64,000 bases of DNA from Algoriphagus sp. AGSA1 (GTDB taxonomy: Bacteria; Bacteroidota; Bacteroidia; Cytophagales; Cyclobacteriaceae), in contig NZ_JAJUWR010000003.1 in NCBI RefSeq assembly GCF_021390545.1, forward strand, positions 1 to 64,000, in the 5' to 3' direction. The translations under genes were made by a program, and so were the position numbers. This document shows, piece by piece, positions 15,696 through 25,298 of this stretch; positions within the stretch are counted from its first letter, which is position 1, and each line of letters starts with the position of its first letter. The notes under the pieces are model-generated. The model worked only from the letters and a program-made list of their open reading frames with translations. It was not told where the DNA came from and did not search any database.

Positions 15696-18302
15696 TTATT
15701 CATTTTGCAGGATTCCGGCGGGATTTGTCTGATCGATTTTATATATCTGGGTACTGATAGTTGCTGAAATGACTAGGAGTAAAACAAGCACCCCAAATCC
15801 AAGAGGAATGATGCCAACACCGGCATGAAAAGCAAAAAAACTATCCAAAAAACCAGATATTATCAGCGCAGAAAGTGTTGCTCCCAAAACTGAGGCTATG
15901 CCCCAGATGATCAGGTATCTCTTCAGTAGTTTCATCGATAAATCTGCTAGGTTGGCACCAAAAACCTTTCTTACACAATAGTCTTTGATATGTGAATTCA
16001 TATTCAACGACACCAATCCGAACAGTCCCAGCGCAGCCAAAACTACAGCAAGTATTGCCGAGAATAAAATAATGGCACTTACTCCCCGAACGTCTTTTGA
16101 TTCACGGTCAAACACCTCATTTTGTAATCCTCCTTCAAATAATCCTCTTGGCACAGTTTCGTGCCAGATTTTCTTCACTAATTCCATAGAAGATGCTGCC
16201 GATCCCGGAGCCATCTTCAATGTAAGGTAATTGAACGTAGTGTCCGGGGAAGCCCGGATCACCATGGGTTCAATTTCACTTTGGAAAAAAATAGTATGAA
16301 AATTCTCCAATACACCGACCACTGAAAAGTCCATGCTATCAAGGGTTATCTTTTCCTTCAAAGGAAACTCCAAGCCTAATCTGTCCAAAAAAGTCTGATT
16401 CACCATGACCGACTCTTGTGTATCTGAAACCAGCGATGGATTAAACATCCGACCTTCCTTGAGTTTCAAATCCATTAGATCAGGATAAGTAGCCTCTGCG
16501 TTCAACAGCATCACCTCATACTTTTCTTCATCATAAACCAACTCATCTTTCCTGATCCAACTACCTATGTAATCCTGGCTCCCACTGATTTCATTGACAG
16601 ATGCAAGTGCCGAAAGCTTGTCTTTGAGCGGTAAATAATCTTTGGAGTTGGGTATGTTCACAATGATTTTATCCCCACTGTCATACCCCCAATCCCGATT
16701 CGAATTGATGTGATTTGTCTGGACAAAAGCCACCCCGGCCACGATACTGGTCATCGCAAGGGTAAATTGAAAAGTCAGTAATACACTGGTAAAGAAACCC
16801 TTGCTTCCAATCTTCTGATTGCCTTTGAGAATGTTGATTGACTTGAAGGAAGACACATAAATAGCAGGATACAATCCCGATACAATGGTGATAAACAAGA
16901 GCATCGCTCCCAAAAACATCCAAACGTACTTATCGTTAAACAAATCAATTTTTAGACTCTTGGAAGCGATATCGTTGAATCCCGGAAGGAAGATAAAGCC
17001 CGCAAAAAGGCAGCCCAGCAAAATAGCGAAAAAACATACTATGAGATTTTCGCTCAAAAACTGAAACACAAGCTGAATTCTCCTGACCCCGATCACCTTG
17101 CGAACTCCTATTTCTTTCAGTCTTCTAGAAGCCATCAAGATGGAAATATTGATGTAGTTAAAAATTGCCAATATCAGAATAAACAGTCCAATAGCCCCTA
17201 GAAGAATCTGTGGCCCAACCCCCAAAAAATCCCTGACTCCATTTTTGATCTCACCTATTTTATGCACTAAATCCGTATAGGCGACTACTTCCAAATTCCG
17301 GTAAGGTTTCTCTGGATTAATCTGGTTTTGTTGATTTTTCAGTGCGGATAAGCCATAGTTCAGTACGCTCGGACTGGTTCCCTTTTCCAATTGGACAAAC
17401 GTCCACAACTCTCTATTCCAAGCATCTTTAATCGGCAACTCAGTAGTAGAAAATGGATGTGTCTCAATATTGACCAAAAGATCAAAATTGAACATATCCA
17501 TATCTTTCAGATCGGCCAAAACACCCCCTACCTTGTATAGTTTTTCATGTCCATCAACCACCAATGAAAGTTCCTGCCCTATGGGATGCGTATCTCCAAA
17601 GAGCTTTTCAGACAGTTCATTTGTCAAAATCACCTGATTTGGCTCTCTCAATGCTCCCGGATATCCGTAATCCATCCGATACACAAACATTTCCATAAAC
17701 TCAGGATCCACAAATAAGGAACGCTGCCTGTAACTCTCATTATTTTGGATCAAAATGGAGAAATCAACTGAAACCCGTGTGAGTTTTTTCACCTCACCTA
17801 GTTCTTTGAAAATAAGTTCCGAAATCGGTTCAGCAACAGTGCCATAAGTCACCAAACCACTTTCCTCCTCCACAGTATAGGTTAGTTGATAGATTTCGTC
17901 TTTGTTCGGCTGAAGCATACCTTTGAACCAAATCTGGGCGATAAAAAGATATGCTACCATACAGCAACCCACAGCACAGGCCAATCCAAACACAGAAATA
18001 AACGTGGTTCCTTTTTGCTTAAGGAGATTCCTCCAGCCGATTTTAAAATAGTTCTTTAACATAGCCCCTTGGTTAAATGATCGATTAGTTGGTTTGGTAC
18101 GTCTGATGTTGCACCACCTGAAAAAACTGAGCACATGGATAAAAAACCGGAACCTTGCGTACCGGAGGCCTTTTTCCTCCAAGTCCAAGTAGAACAATTC
18201 ATGCGCATCTCCCTGTATCTGCTCCAATCGACTCGGGTTGCAGTAGAATTCCAGAAAACGATCCGGCCATTTGGGAGGATAATGCTTGAGCTTACTGTCC
18301 AT
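15696..18302 (-). CDS. FtsX/MacB-type permease with permease prefix domain 2
   Basis: 868 residues, longer than its relatives in this window because of an N-terminal cytoplasmic module (res ~8-70, FLEFYCNPSRLEQIQGDAHELFYLDLEEKG). This matches the 'permease prefix domain 2' found on transporters paired with PadR regulators. The rest is the usual architecture: MLKNYFKIGWRNLLKQKG, membrane helix 1, a large periplasmic MacB_PCD domain, three helices, a second periplasmic domain, and a final FtsX block. No ATPase gene is adjacent. The start ATG lies inside the PadR gene (11-bp overlap), so the pair is translationally coupled and controlled by PadR. Confidence 0.92.
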   Translation of the reverse strand: MDSKLKHYPPKWPDRFLEFYCNPSRLEQIQGDAHELFYLDLEEKGLRYARFRFFIHVLSFFRWCNIRRTKPTNRSFNQGAMLKNYFKIGWRNLLKQKGTTFISVFGLACAVGCCMVAYLFIAQIWFKGMLQPNKDEIYQLTYTVEEESGLVTYGTVAEPISELIFKELGEVKKLTRVSVDFSILIQNNESYRQRSLFVDPEFMEMFVYRMDYGYPGALREPNQVILTNELSEKLFGDTHPIGQELSLVVDGHEKLYKVGGVLADLKDMDMFNFDLLVNIETHPFSTTELPIKDAWNRELWTFVQLEKGTSPSVLNYGLSALKNQQNQINPEKPYRNLEVVAYTDLVHKIGEIKNGVRDFLGVGPQILLGAIGLFILILAIFNYINISILMASRRLKEIGVRKVIGVRRIQLVFQFLSENLIVCFFAILLGCLFAGFIFLPGFNDIASKSLKIDLFNDKYVWMFLGAMLLFITIVSGLYPAIYVSSFKSINILKGNQKIGSKGFFTSVLLTFQFTLAMTSIVAGVAFVQTNHINSNRDWGYDSGDKIIVNIPNSKDYLPLKDKLSALASVNEISGSQDYIGSWIRKDELVYDEEKYEVMLLNAEATYPDLMDLKLKEGRMFNPSLVSDTQESVMVNQTFLDRLGLEFPLKEKITLDSMDFSVVGVLENFHTIFFQSEIEPMVIRASPDTTFNYLTLKMAPGSAASSMELVKKIWHETVPRGLFEGGLQNEVFDRESKDVRGVSAIILFSAILAVVLAALGLFGLVSLNMNSHIKDYCVRKVFGANLADLSMKLLKRYLIIWGIASVLGATLSALIISGFLDSFFAFHAGVGIIPLGFGVLVLLLVISATISTQIYKIDQTNPAGILQNE

Positions 18303-18633
18303 TGGAGAAGTCTAAGGCTAATGGAGGAAGTTGGTCAAAAAGTCTGTTTCTCTGGTTTTTGACTTCTTCAATAGCCGATCTGCCTGCCGCAGAAAGTGTA
18401 AATAACCGCTTACGCCTACCTCCCCGTTCTTCAGTGGCTCCGCCCATGCAGGATTTTAGAAACCCCTTCTCTTCCAACCTATTCAACACAGTATGTATTG
18501 CCGAAATATTGACTTTTCTGCCTGTTTGATTTTTGATCTCTTCCAATACAGCGACTCCATAAGCCTCCTGATGCAAGATCCCCACTGTCAGCAAAATCAA
18601 CTCTTCCAATTCACCCAAATGATAACCCTTCAT
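18292..18633 (-). CDS. PadR-family transcriptional regulator
   Basis: 113 residues. A winged helix typical of PadR: LGELEELILLTVGIL, YGVAVLEEIKNQTGRKVNISAIHTVLNRLEEKGFL and RRKRLFTLSAAGRSAIEE. Members repress transporter genes and respond to the exported compound or membrane stress. This one overlaps the permease gene by 11 bp, and its own upstream region carries two copies of an extended dyad. Autoregulation of the two-gene operon is therefore likely. Confidence 0.95.
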   Translation of the reverse strand: MKGYHLGELEELILLTVGILHQEAYGVAVLEEIKNQTGRKVNISAIHTVLNRLEEKGFLKSCMGGATEERGGRRKRLFTLSAAGRSAIEEVKNQRNRLFDQLPPLALDFSNGQ

Positions 18634-18640
18634 CTATGTT

Positions 18641-18698
18641 CTATTATATTTACAAATATAAATGTAATACATTATTTCCATATTTGTAAATATAATAG
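18641..18698. promoter_or_regulatory. Double dyad operator and promoter of the PadR-permease operon
   Basis: A perfect 19-bp inverted repeat: CTATTATATTTACAAATAT (18641-18659) and its complement at 18680-18698, with 20 bp between. Each arm is itself nearly palindromic (TATTTACAAATA), so two operator half-sites are available to a PadR dimer. The near arm contains TATATTTG on the minus strand (18660-18653), a good Bacteroidetes -7 box 20 bp before the PadR ATG. Binding here would block initiation. Confidence 0.7.
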
Positions 18699-18957
18699 CT
18701 GAAAAACAGTTATGAACAGTCCCTTAGTAATCCGTCTTGATCAGAAAAGCGGCAAAAGTCTGGAATAATTAACCAGACCTGTTTCGAAGCCTGCTGGGCT
18801 TTAGGGCTCGCAGTCATAGAGTAATTGAAGGATAACTAAACTTCAGAAAAATTTCAAATTGAATACCTTAACTTGGGAACCTGAATGTTGAAGTAACGAC
18901 AGGTCAACAATTAAAAGAATCTATTCTAAATAAGTTTTCTAGCAAAACCCCTTTCTC

Positions 18958-19881
18958 ATGCCAGTCCATACTATTCTAGGTGCCAATGGCAATATTGCTA
19001 AAATTGTATCGGAAGAACTCGCCAAGTCAGGAATATCAGTCCGTCAGTTCAGCCGAACTCCCAAAAAAGTAAATCCCTCAGATGAACTGATTTCCGGCGA
19101 CTTACTGGACTCCACTGCTGTGTCGAAGGCAGTAAAAGGCTCAGAAGTAACATTTTTATTGGCGGGAATCCAGTACAAATCCGCTGTTTGGGAAAGAGAC
19201 TGGCCGATAATCATGAGGAACACACTAGATGCCTGTATCGCCCATGGATCCCAGCTGGTTTTCTTCGACAACATGTATGCCTGCGACCCATCACAAGTCA
19301 GTCATCTCACAGAAAAAACCCCACTCAAACCTCAAAGTAGAAAAGGAAAAGTCAGAAAGCAGATTTTGGACATGCTATGGGCTGAAGTGAAAAGCGGAAA
19401 AATTTCCGCTATTGTGGCTAGAGCCCCAGATTTCTACGGGCCAGGTGCCAGCAATTCGGTGCTGGATGAACTGGTGATCAAACGGATGAGAACCGGTAAA
19501 AACGCACAATGGCTTTACTCCGGAGATAAAAAGCATTCCTTCATCTATATCCCTGACGCAGGAAAAGCAACGGCATTTTTGGCATTGCAGGAAGACTCCT
19601 GGAATCAAACATGGAATTTGCCAACCGATGATTCCTATCCTACTGTAAAAGAAATTGTAGAAATGATCAATCATGAGCTTGCCACACAACTCAAACTGCA
19701 AGTGATGCCGGCTTGGCTGGTCAGTACCCTCGGACTTTTCATGCCTGTAATGAAAGAAATCGCCGAACTCCGCTATCAATTGGATTCACACTACTGTTTT
19801 GATTCCTCCAAAATCGAGAAAGCTTATGGGCTCAAGCCTACCAAGATGAAAGAAGGGCTGAGGTTTTGCTTGAAAGACTGA
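18958..19881 (+). CDS. NAD-dependent epimerase/dehydratase family protein (SDR)
   Basis: 307 residues. The Rossmann start PVHTILGANGNIAKIVSEEL gives the GxxGxxG-type nucleotide loop, and ISGDLLD is the Asp that marks the second strand. VTFLLAG and LVFFDNMYAC follow; the usual Tyr-x3-Lys of classical SDRs is not evident, which places it in the atypical or extended group. The C-terminal half (IYIPDAGKATAFLALQ, then WNLPTDDSYPTVKEIVEMINH) is the substrate-binding region of extended SDRs. It probably reduces or epimerises a small carbonyl or sugar compound; the substrate cannot be told. Single gene, convergent with the DUF4221 gene (2 bp between stops). Confidence 0.88.
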   Translation: MPVHTILGANGNIAKIVSEELAKSGISVRQFSRTPKKVNPSDELISGDLLDSTAVSKAVKGSEVTFLLAGIQYKSAVWERDWPIIMRNTLDACIAHGSQLVFFDNMYACDPSQVSHLTEKTPLKPQSRKGKVRKQILDMLWAEVKSGKISAIVARAPDFYGPGASNSVLDELVIKRMRTGKNAQWLYSGDKKHSFIYIPDAGKATAFLALQEDSWNQTWNLPTDDSYPTVKEIVEMINHELATQLKLQVMPAWLVSTLGLFMPVMKEIAELRYQLDSHYCFDSSKIEKAYGLKPTKMKEGLRFCLKD

Positions 19882-19883
19882 AA

Positions 19884-21036
19884 TTACTTGGCATTAAGCT
19901 GTAATGTGTATAGTATAACCCCATCATCTTCTGTCTCAGATAAGCCGGCTACTTTTGAAACAACCAATTCTCCTTCATTATTGACCACCATCGGGTAGTT
20001 GCTTGTGCTTGGAAATGGGACATTTGTTGCCAATTGGTTAAATTCCTTGTCAAAAACCGCAGCATAGTTTGGATTCTTTTTGCGCTGGGACAGCCCGCCG
20101 TCATTTGGTTGGCCAAGCTCAGCCATCTGCGCTTCTGAAATGCCCTTAGTATAGACAACCACATAGTAATTTCCCACCTTGAAAAGGTTGGTTAAATTGC
20201 CTGACAATTTCTTTGAAAAACCTTCAAAAAATTGCTCTGCCTTATCCATAGGGACAGGATCATAGTGAACCCAATCTGGAATGTTCACCTCCACAGTTCT
20301 TTCATATTCAAACTGATCCCCTACTTTATTGTACACATAGATTCTTGGTTCTAACCACATACTTAGGAGTAACTTATTCTGATCCATGGTATAAACCGGT
20401 ATAGGAAATCCGTGAACCTGATCATCAAGTAAGGGAGAAGTTTCCGGTAATCTCAGCACTGCAAGTGTATCACCCGTGGTTTTATCCTGGGATTCAATTA
20501 TCGGAAGTCTATACAAGGTTTGAAAGAATTCGCCTTCTTCGATATTGATGGCAAGGGATTCAGGCCAAGGCTTCGGATAATAGATTTTGTTACTGGATTC
20601 GAACAAGCCCAGCTTTGGGTAAATCATAAAAATTACATGAGGATATGAAATAGTGATTTCTCCTACTTTAAGAGAATCCTGAAATCTAGAGTAACCCTTT
20701 GGAGGATTGAAGACAGTCACATCTCCATTGAAATAGCCCAAACCAAGTGGAGAGCTCACGGCGTCTATTCCATCCTCATTGAATTTATTGTGATTAAGAA
20801 TTTTTCCCTGTGCATCAACCTCTAAGTATTCCTGATAAAATTCCGTGGAGAGCAAGTATTTTTCGGTTTTCGGATCAAAGTCGATCAGCATCATTTCCCC
20901 GAGATAATCTATCTGAACCGAGTCAATGATGTCGAGGGAAAAAGTCTTAGGAACGGAGTTTTTTCGGTTCTCCACCACAGGATATAAGTCCGAAAACTGT
21001 CGTGCAGCGTGCAAATAAAACCAAGTAGCGTCTCAT
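19884..21036 (-). CDS. DUF4221-like lipoprotein, frameshifted near the N-terminus
   Basis: The main open frame (from a TTG at 21014) lacks any signal sequence. In another frame, an ATG at 21036 begins MRRYLVLFARCTTVFGLISC, a good signal peptide with lipobox, then GGEPKK and a stop. The two frames meet at a run of six A's (minus strand, about 20960); with five A's the reading continues as GGEPKNSVPKTFSLDIID. The complete protein (~380 residues) would then be a lipoprotein with a propeller-like body: beta-strand repeats, WPESLAINIEEGEFFQTLYRL and TSNYPMVVNNEGELVVSKV. DUF4221 is the family I would name, with moderate confidence. Either a real mutation, a switchable homopolymer or a sequencing error. 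Confidence 0.72.
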
Positions 21037-21445
21037 GGGAAATGGAAAAAGTCAGAAAGTGAAAAGTTTTACATAATTTTCTATATCAATGGTAAAAAAC
21101 TAAATGCCAAGCAATTCCCCAACTAAACCTACGTGAGTTAACCCATTTTAACAGAATGAAAAAGTGTGATCAACGACAAAATTGAAACAATTATCACTCA
21201 AAAGTTATGGCTACTGAAGTACTAAGTTAAGTAGGTGATAGATTATCTGATTTTTGAATTGTGATTCCAAAAAACGACTGCGATATCCCCAATCAAAAGA
21301 TCTGCGGGAATTTGGGTCTTTTCTGCGCTAATCAGCGGGAATGCTTCTTAACTTTTCAGGAAAAAAACTTTAAAAAAGATCACATTTTTGTCCAGATCCG
21401 GAAATATGATTGTCATAGAGGTATAACAATCAAAATTCTAACATC

Positions 21446-21898
21446 ATGGAAAAGCGAATTAATTTATTTGAAAAAGCAACAGACGGACTGAAACCAATCT
21501 ATGCTATGGGAGCTTATTTAAAAAAGGCAAGCATTGAAAAACCCTTACAAGAACTGCTTCTCTTTAGAGTTTCTCAGATCAACGGCTGCGCATTTTGCCT
21601 TGATATGCACTCTAAAGATGCCCGGGCAGCAGGGGAAACAGAGCAGCGACTTTATGGATTAAGTGCATGGAGGGAAACTCCCTACTATACGGATCGCGAA
21701 AGAGCCGCCTTGGCATGGGCAGAAGCAATCACTGCTTCAAAAGTCAGCGATGAAATCTATGCGAAAGTAAGTGGACATTTCACCGAAGAGGAATTGATCG
21801 ATCTCACATTCATTGCTACTTCCATCAACACCTGGAACCGGTTGCAATCGGCTTTTCCTGTAAAAGCAGGCTCTTACACAGTGGGTCAGTTTGGTTGA
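21446..21898 (+). CDS. Carboxymuconolactone decarboxylase / AhpD-like protein
   Basis: 150 residues, all alpha-helical. INGCAFCLDMHSKDARAAGE carries the AhpD C-x2-C-x3-H motif, the redox-active pair of alkylhydroperoxidase D-type proteins. The flanking helices (LYGLSAWRETPYYTDRERAALAWAEAIT) are standard. Expected role: thiol-dependent peroxide reduction. It opens a three-gene operon with a YciI-like protein and an ECF42-type sigma factor; this trio is a known association, in which the sigma factor probably controls the two small enzymes. Confidence 0.92.
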   Translation: MEKRINLFEKATDGLKPIYAMGAYLKKASIEKPLQELLLFRVSQINGCAFCLDMHSKDARAAGETEQRLYGLSAWRETPYYTDRERAALAWAEAITASKVSDEIYAKVSGHFTEEELIDLTFIATSINTWNRLQSAFPVKAGSYTVGQFG

Positions 21899-21927
21899 TT
21901 CTGTAACTTTAAAAAAAAAATAGTACT

Positions 21928-22281
21928 ATGGAAGAGTTCTTATTGATATTCAGGAGAGATTTCAACTCCAAGGAAAACCAACCATCTGCCGAAGGTTTGC
22001 AAAACCATTTGAAACAATGGCAGGATTGGTTTGCAAAGTTATCCGAAGAAGATAAACTTTCCCGGCCGATTCAGCGCTGGGACAGAGAAGGAAAAATTGT
22101 GAAATCAAAGAATCAGATTCTTAATGGCCCGTACGTTGAGATCAAGGAAGCTATTGGAGGTATGATTTTCATCAAAGCATCCAGTTACGATGAAGCTGCA
22201 GAGATAGCCAATGGATGTCCGATCTTGGAACTCGGCGGAAATGTAGAGATCAGAAAAGCAGTAACGCCTGTAGAGCATTGA
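21928..22281 (+). CDS. YciI/DGPF-domain protein
   Basis: 117 residues of the YCII/DGPF family (EEFLLIFRRDF, LSRPIQRWDREGKIVKSKNQILNGPYVEIKEAIGGMIFIKASSYDEAAEIANGCPIL in order). NGPYVEIKEAIGG corresponds to the DGPF signature; here the first residue is Asn rather than Asp. DGPF proteins are the regular partners of ECF42 sigma factors and have a ferredoxin-like fold with a His/Asp active site in some members. Located 29 bp after the AhpD gene and followed by a hairpin before the sigma gene. Confidence 0.9.
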   Translation: MEEFLLIFRRDFNSKENQPSAEGLQNHLKQWQDWFAKLSEEDKLSRPIQRWDREGKIVKSKNQILNGPYVEIKEAIGGMIFIKASSYDEAAEIANGCPILELGGNVEIRKAVTPVEH

Positions 22282-22287
22282 GCGGAA

Positions 22288-22326
22288 ATGGAAAAGCAGT
22301 TTTCAGTAATTGCTTTTCCATTCTAA
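22288..22326 (+). terminator. Hairpin between the YciI and sigma-factor genes
   Basis: Perfect 11-bp stem: ATGGAAAAGCA (22288-22298) with TGCTTTTCCAT (22311-22321), then a U-rich stretch. It lies seven bases after the YciI stop and 35-40 bases before the sigma start, so it may cut sigma expression (partial terminator or attenuator). Confidence 0.65.
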
Positions 22327-22360
22327 TTTTATTTTAGGTTTTCACTTTTTACAGTCTAAA

Positions 22361-23602
22361 ATGTCGGACAAAGAAGAATTACTCCCCCATCTATTTCGAA
22401 ATGAGTATCAGAAGATCGTTTCAGTCTTAATCAATCTATTTGGTATAGCCCATGTGGAAGTGGCTGAAGATATCGTCAGTGACACTTTTTTATCCGCTAC
22501 AGAAAACTGGAGCCATCATGGATTGCCGGATAATCCAACCGCTTGGCTTTATACCGTAGCCAAAAACAAGACAAAAAACCATCTGAAGCGGAATCGATTA
22601 TTTGAAGCAAAGCTCGTCCCACAAATCAAAATAGATTCTTCCTTGAGTGAGGAACTTGAATTGGATCTGTCCTATCAAAACATCTTTGATAGTCAGCTGG
22701 CAATGATTTTCGCAGTATGCAATCCCATCATTCCGTCTGAATCCCAGATCGCATTAGCCCTAAACTTACTTTGTGGCTTTGGCGCACAGGAAATCGCTGA
22801 TGCTTTTGTGACCAACAAAGAGGTCATATATAAGCGGATTAAACGGGCTAAAGAAACCCTGAAAGAAGCTAATCTCCCGATTTCCCAACCGAGTATATCT
22901 GAAATCGCCGAAAGATTGGAAACTGTCCTGACTACGCTATATCTTTTGTTTTCGGAAGGTTATTATTCCACTTCACAGCAAACCAATCTCAGAAAGGACT
23001 TTTGCATGGAAGCAATGCGACTGAATTACATGCTTATCCAAAATGCAGCCACAAATTCTCCAAAGGTAAATGCATTGATGGCACTCATGTGTTTTCACTC
23101 TTCCCGCTTTGATGCCCGAACCGACAAGCTGGGAGAAAGTGTGCTATATCATGAACAAGATGAAAATCTTTGGAACCAAGAGCTTATTGAACGGGGAAAT
23201 TACTTTCTCAACAACGCTGCGACAGGGAACCATCTTTCAAAATATCATTTGGAAGCGGGAATAGCAGCCTGGCATACCCAAAAGGAAGATACCCCAGCTA
23301 AATGGGAGCAAATCCTGCAAAGCTATGATCATTTGCTTCAGTTGGAATATTCCCCAATAGCTGCCCTCAATAGAGTCTATGCACTTTCCAAAGTATCCGG
23401 AGCAAATCCTGCTATCAAAGAAGCTGAAAAACTAAATCTCAGGGACAATCAATTCTATTTTTCACTTTTGGGCAAACTCTATGCTGATGTAGATGCTAAA
23501 GTGGCCCTTTCGCACTATCAAACTGCCCTCGGATTAGCTCGCGCCGAAACAGATCAACTGCTGATCAAACGAAATATAGAAAGTCTCCATACCCAATTAT
23601 GA
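22361..23602 (+). CDS. ECF42-type RNA polymerase sigma factor
   Basis: 413 residues from the ATG at 22361; an upstream in-frame TTG at 22310 would start inside the hairpin and is rejected. Region 2 (LFRNEYQKIVSVLINLFG ... NPTAWLYTVAKNKTKNHLKR) and region 4 (IALALNLLCGFGAQEIADAFVTNKEVIYKRIKRAKETL) are followed by a ~200-residue helical, TPR-like C-terminal extension (YLLFSEGYYSTS, LMALMCFHSSRFDARTD, SPIAALNRVYALSK). That extension defines ECF42/SigJ-like factors, in which it replaces the anti-sigma. The operon with AhpD and DGPF proteins supports the call. Confidence 0.93.
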   Translation: MSDKEELLPHLFRNEYQKIVSVLINLFGIAHVEVAEDIVSDTFLSATENWSHHGLPDNPTAWLYTVAKNKTKNHLKRNRLFEAKLVPQIKIDSSLSEELELDLSYQNIFDSQLAMIFAVCNPIIPSESQIALALNLLCGFGAQEIADAFVTNKEVIYKRIKRAKETLKEANLPISQPSISEIAERLETVLTTLYLLFSEGYYSTSQQTNLRKDFCMEAMRLNYMLIQNAATNSPKVNALMALMCFHSSRFDARTDKLGESVLYHEQDENLWNQELIERGNYFLNNAATGNHLSKYHLEAGIAAWHTQKEDTPAKWEQILQSYDHLLQLEYSPIAALNRVYALSKVSGANPAIKEAEKLNLRDNQFYFSLLGKLYADVDAKVALSHYQTALGLARAETDQLLIKRNIESLHTQL

Positions 23603-23699
23603 AGTATGGACATAGCTGCTAATTAGCCAAAATCAATTGACAATTTGATTAAAGCAGGTGGCAAAAGCACTTCGATTTTCCAGCTCTATCATTCTATTC

Positions 23700-24281
23700 T
23701 TAGCGTAAAAATGGTGCAACAATAGTTCTCAACGTAGGTACTACCTGCTCTTCAAACCAAGGGTTTCTCCTCCTCCACATAAGATTGCGCGGTGAGGGAT
23801 GTACAAGCGGCATAAATTCCGGTAGGTATATTTCATAATTCCTTACCGTCTCTGTGAGGGTTTTCTTCCGGCTGTTTTTCAGGTAATAGTTCTGGGCATA
23901 TTGCCCTATAAGCAAAGTCAGTTGCACCTCCGGCATCGCCGCACGCATCTGCTCATGCCAAGTAGGTGCACATTCTGGCCTAGGCGGCATATCTCCACCC
24001 TTCCCTCTGCCCGGATAGCAAAATCCCATAGGCATAATCCCAAAAACCTTTGGGTTATAAAACTGCGCTCTATCCACACCAAGCCAGCGTCTGAGTTCAT
24101 TTCCGCTGGCATCGTTCCAGGGAATTCCAGTGGCATGCACCTTAGTCCCCGGAGCCTGACCGATGACCAGAACTTTACTTTCAGGGTGAACAGAAAAAAC
24201 CGGAAGTGGGTCGAGAGGCAAAACTGCCGAGCAAAGTGTACACGCCTGAGCGTTAGCGACTAATTTTTCAAACCTATTCAT
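23700..24281 (-). CDS. Uracil-DNA glycosylase family protein
   Basis: 193 residues. An N-terminal CTLC pair suggests part of an Fe-S site as in family 4/5 enzymes, although the remaining two Cys are not obvious. KVLVIGQAPGTKVHATGIPWND is motif 1 (GQAPG), and PLVHPSPRNLMWRRR carries the HPSPRN motif with the catalytic-loop His. QLTLLIGQYAQNYYL is the internal strand. Likely role: removal of uracil from DNA in base-excision repair. The related MUG-like 'uracil-DNA glycosylase family' proteins of Bacteroidetes are similar in length. Single gene. Confidence 0.88.
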   Translation of the reverse strand: MNRFEKLVANAQACTLCSAVLPLDPLPVFSVHPESKVLVIGQAPGTKVHATGIPWNDASGNELRRWLGVDRAQFYNPKVFGIMPMGFCYPGRGKGGDMPPRPECAPTWHEQMRAAMPEVQLTLLIGQYAQNYYLKNSRKKTLTETVRNYEIYLPEFMPLVHPSPRNLMWRRRNPWFEEQVVPTLRTIVAPFLR

Positions 24282-24497
24282 TATACATAATTATCTTCAC
24301 CGACATGCTTATTTCCCTGAGAGAAGAAAGTTATTTGAGTTCATTTTACTTATTCTATGGATTTTACATTAAATTAATTGACTACTTAATTGAACTTCAA
24401 TACATTAGATCAAACAATTATTGTTAATTTAAGTTAATCCATCTTTAGGATCCATACGTATCTCATCAAATACCTTCAACCACTCAATCCGAATGAT

Positions 24498-25085
24498 ATG
24501 AAAAATACCTACCTCGCTTTCATCCTGGTGATTTTTATTTGCTCAGGATGTTTTTCGTCCAAGGATTATGTAACTGACTATGACTACAATTACCAAGCTT
24601 CTTTTAAAAAATACAAAACGTTTGCATTTGTAGTTCCAACAGAAAAGGACACCAGTCTGATTTCCCCAGTTCTGAGCGCTACTATCGGAGCCAGACTTGG
24701 ATCCCAGGGATTTAGAGAACAAGAATCAAAACCGGATTTGCTGGTCAGCTATAAAATCTTCACTGACTCCATTAGATATCGTGGGTATGTACAGCCAGAA
24801 TTTGATTACTATCTGCAGCGAGTGAGTAATGTGCCGGAGAAAGAAGACGGAGAGCTCGACAAGGAGCAGGAAAAAGACGAAACCTATAATCAGGTAAGAT
24901 ACAGTGAGAATAGAGGAATGCTGGTCATCTATGTGATCGACAGCAAACGGGGAAATACAATCTGGCAGGGATACACCGCTGCTAACTTCAATTATGACGA
25001 CCCTAACTTTCAGTCAGACATTACCAGGGCTGCTTACCGGGTGATGAATGAATTCAAAGTACTAAACAACAGACAACTGGAATAA
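24498..25085 (+). CDS. DUF4136-domain lipoprotein
   Basis: 195 residues. Signal peptide with lipobox (VIFICSGC, Cys ~18). The mature part has the DUF4136 pattern: DYDYNYQASFKKYKTFAFV near the start (strand followed by the aromatic-rich YKTFAF), ATIGARLGSQGFREQESKPDLLVSY in the middle (helix then DLLV strand) and GNTIWQGYTA with a short C-terminal helix. Such proteins are small outer-membrane lipoproteins of unknown function. An acidic insertion (EKEDGELDKEQEKDE) sits in the centre. Single gene with a strong terminator. Confidence 0.9.
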   Translation: MKNTYLAFILVIFICSGCFSSKDYVTDYDYNYQASFKKYKTFAFVVPTEKDTSLISPVLSATIGARLGSQGFREQESKPDLLVSYKIFTDSIRYRGYVQPEFDYYLQRVSNVPEKEDGELDKEQEKDETYNQVRYSENRGMLVIYVIDSKRGNTIWQGYTAANFNYDDPNFQSDITRAAYRVMNEFKVLNNRQLE

Positions 25086-25139
25086 TACCTTCCAATGAGT
25101 ATCTTCATAGGCAACCTGTGTAGCCATTCCACAGTTTTG

Positions 25140-25177
25140 AGAAGAAGTCCCAAACGAAATTCGGGACTTCTTTTTTA
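25140..25177 (+). terminator. Rho-independent terminator
   Basis: Stem AGAAGTCCC (25143-25151) with GGGACTTCT (25163-25171), then six T's; 55 bp after the DUF4136 stop. Confidence 0.85.
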
Positions 25178-25298
25178 TTAAAAAACCTTCTTTGTGCAGC
25201 TCAGACGGTTATTTGGTGACTTTTTCAGGAAAGTGGTGATGATTTTCAGTTGTGGCAATTCCTTTGAAATGTCTTAACGAGATACAAAGAACTCAACT

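Noticed and set aside
21261..21491. Plus-strand frame upstream of the AhpD-like gene
   Set aside because: No domain, and it runs into the AhpD start in a different frame; the stretch includes a CTGCGGGAATTTGGG type non-coding repeat.
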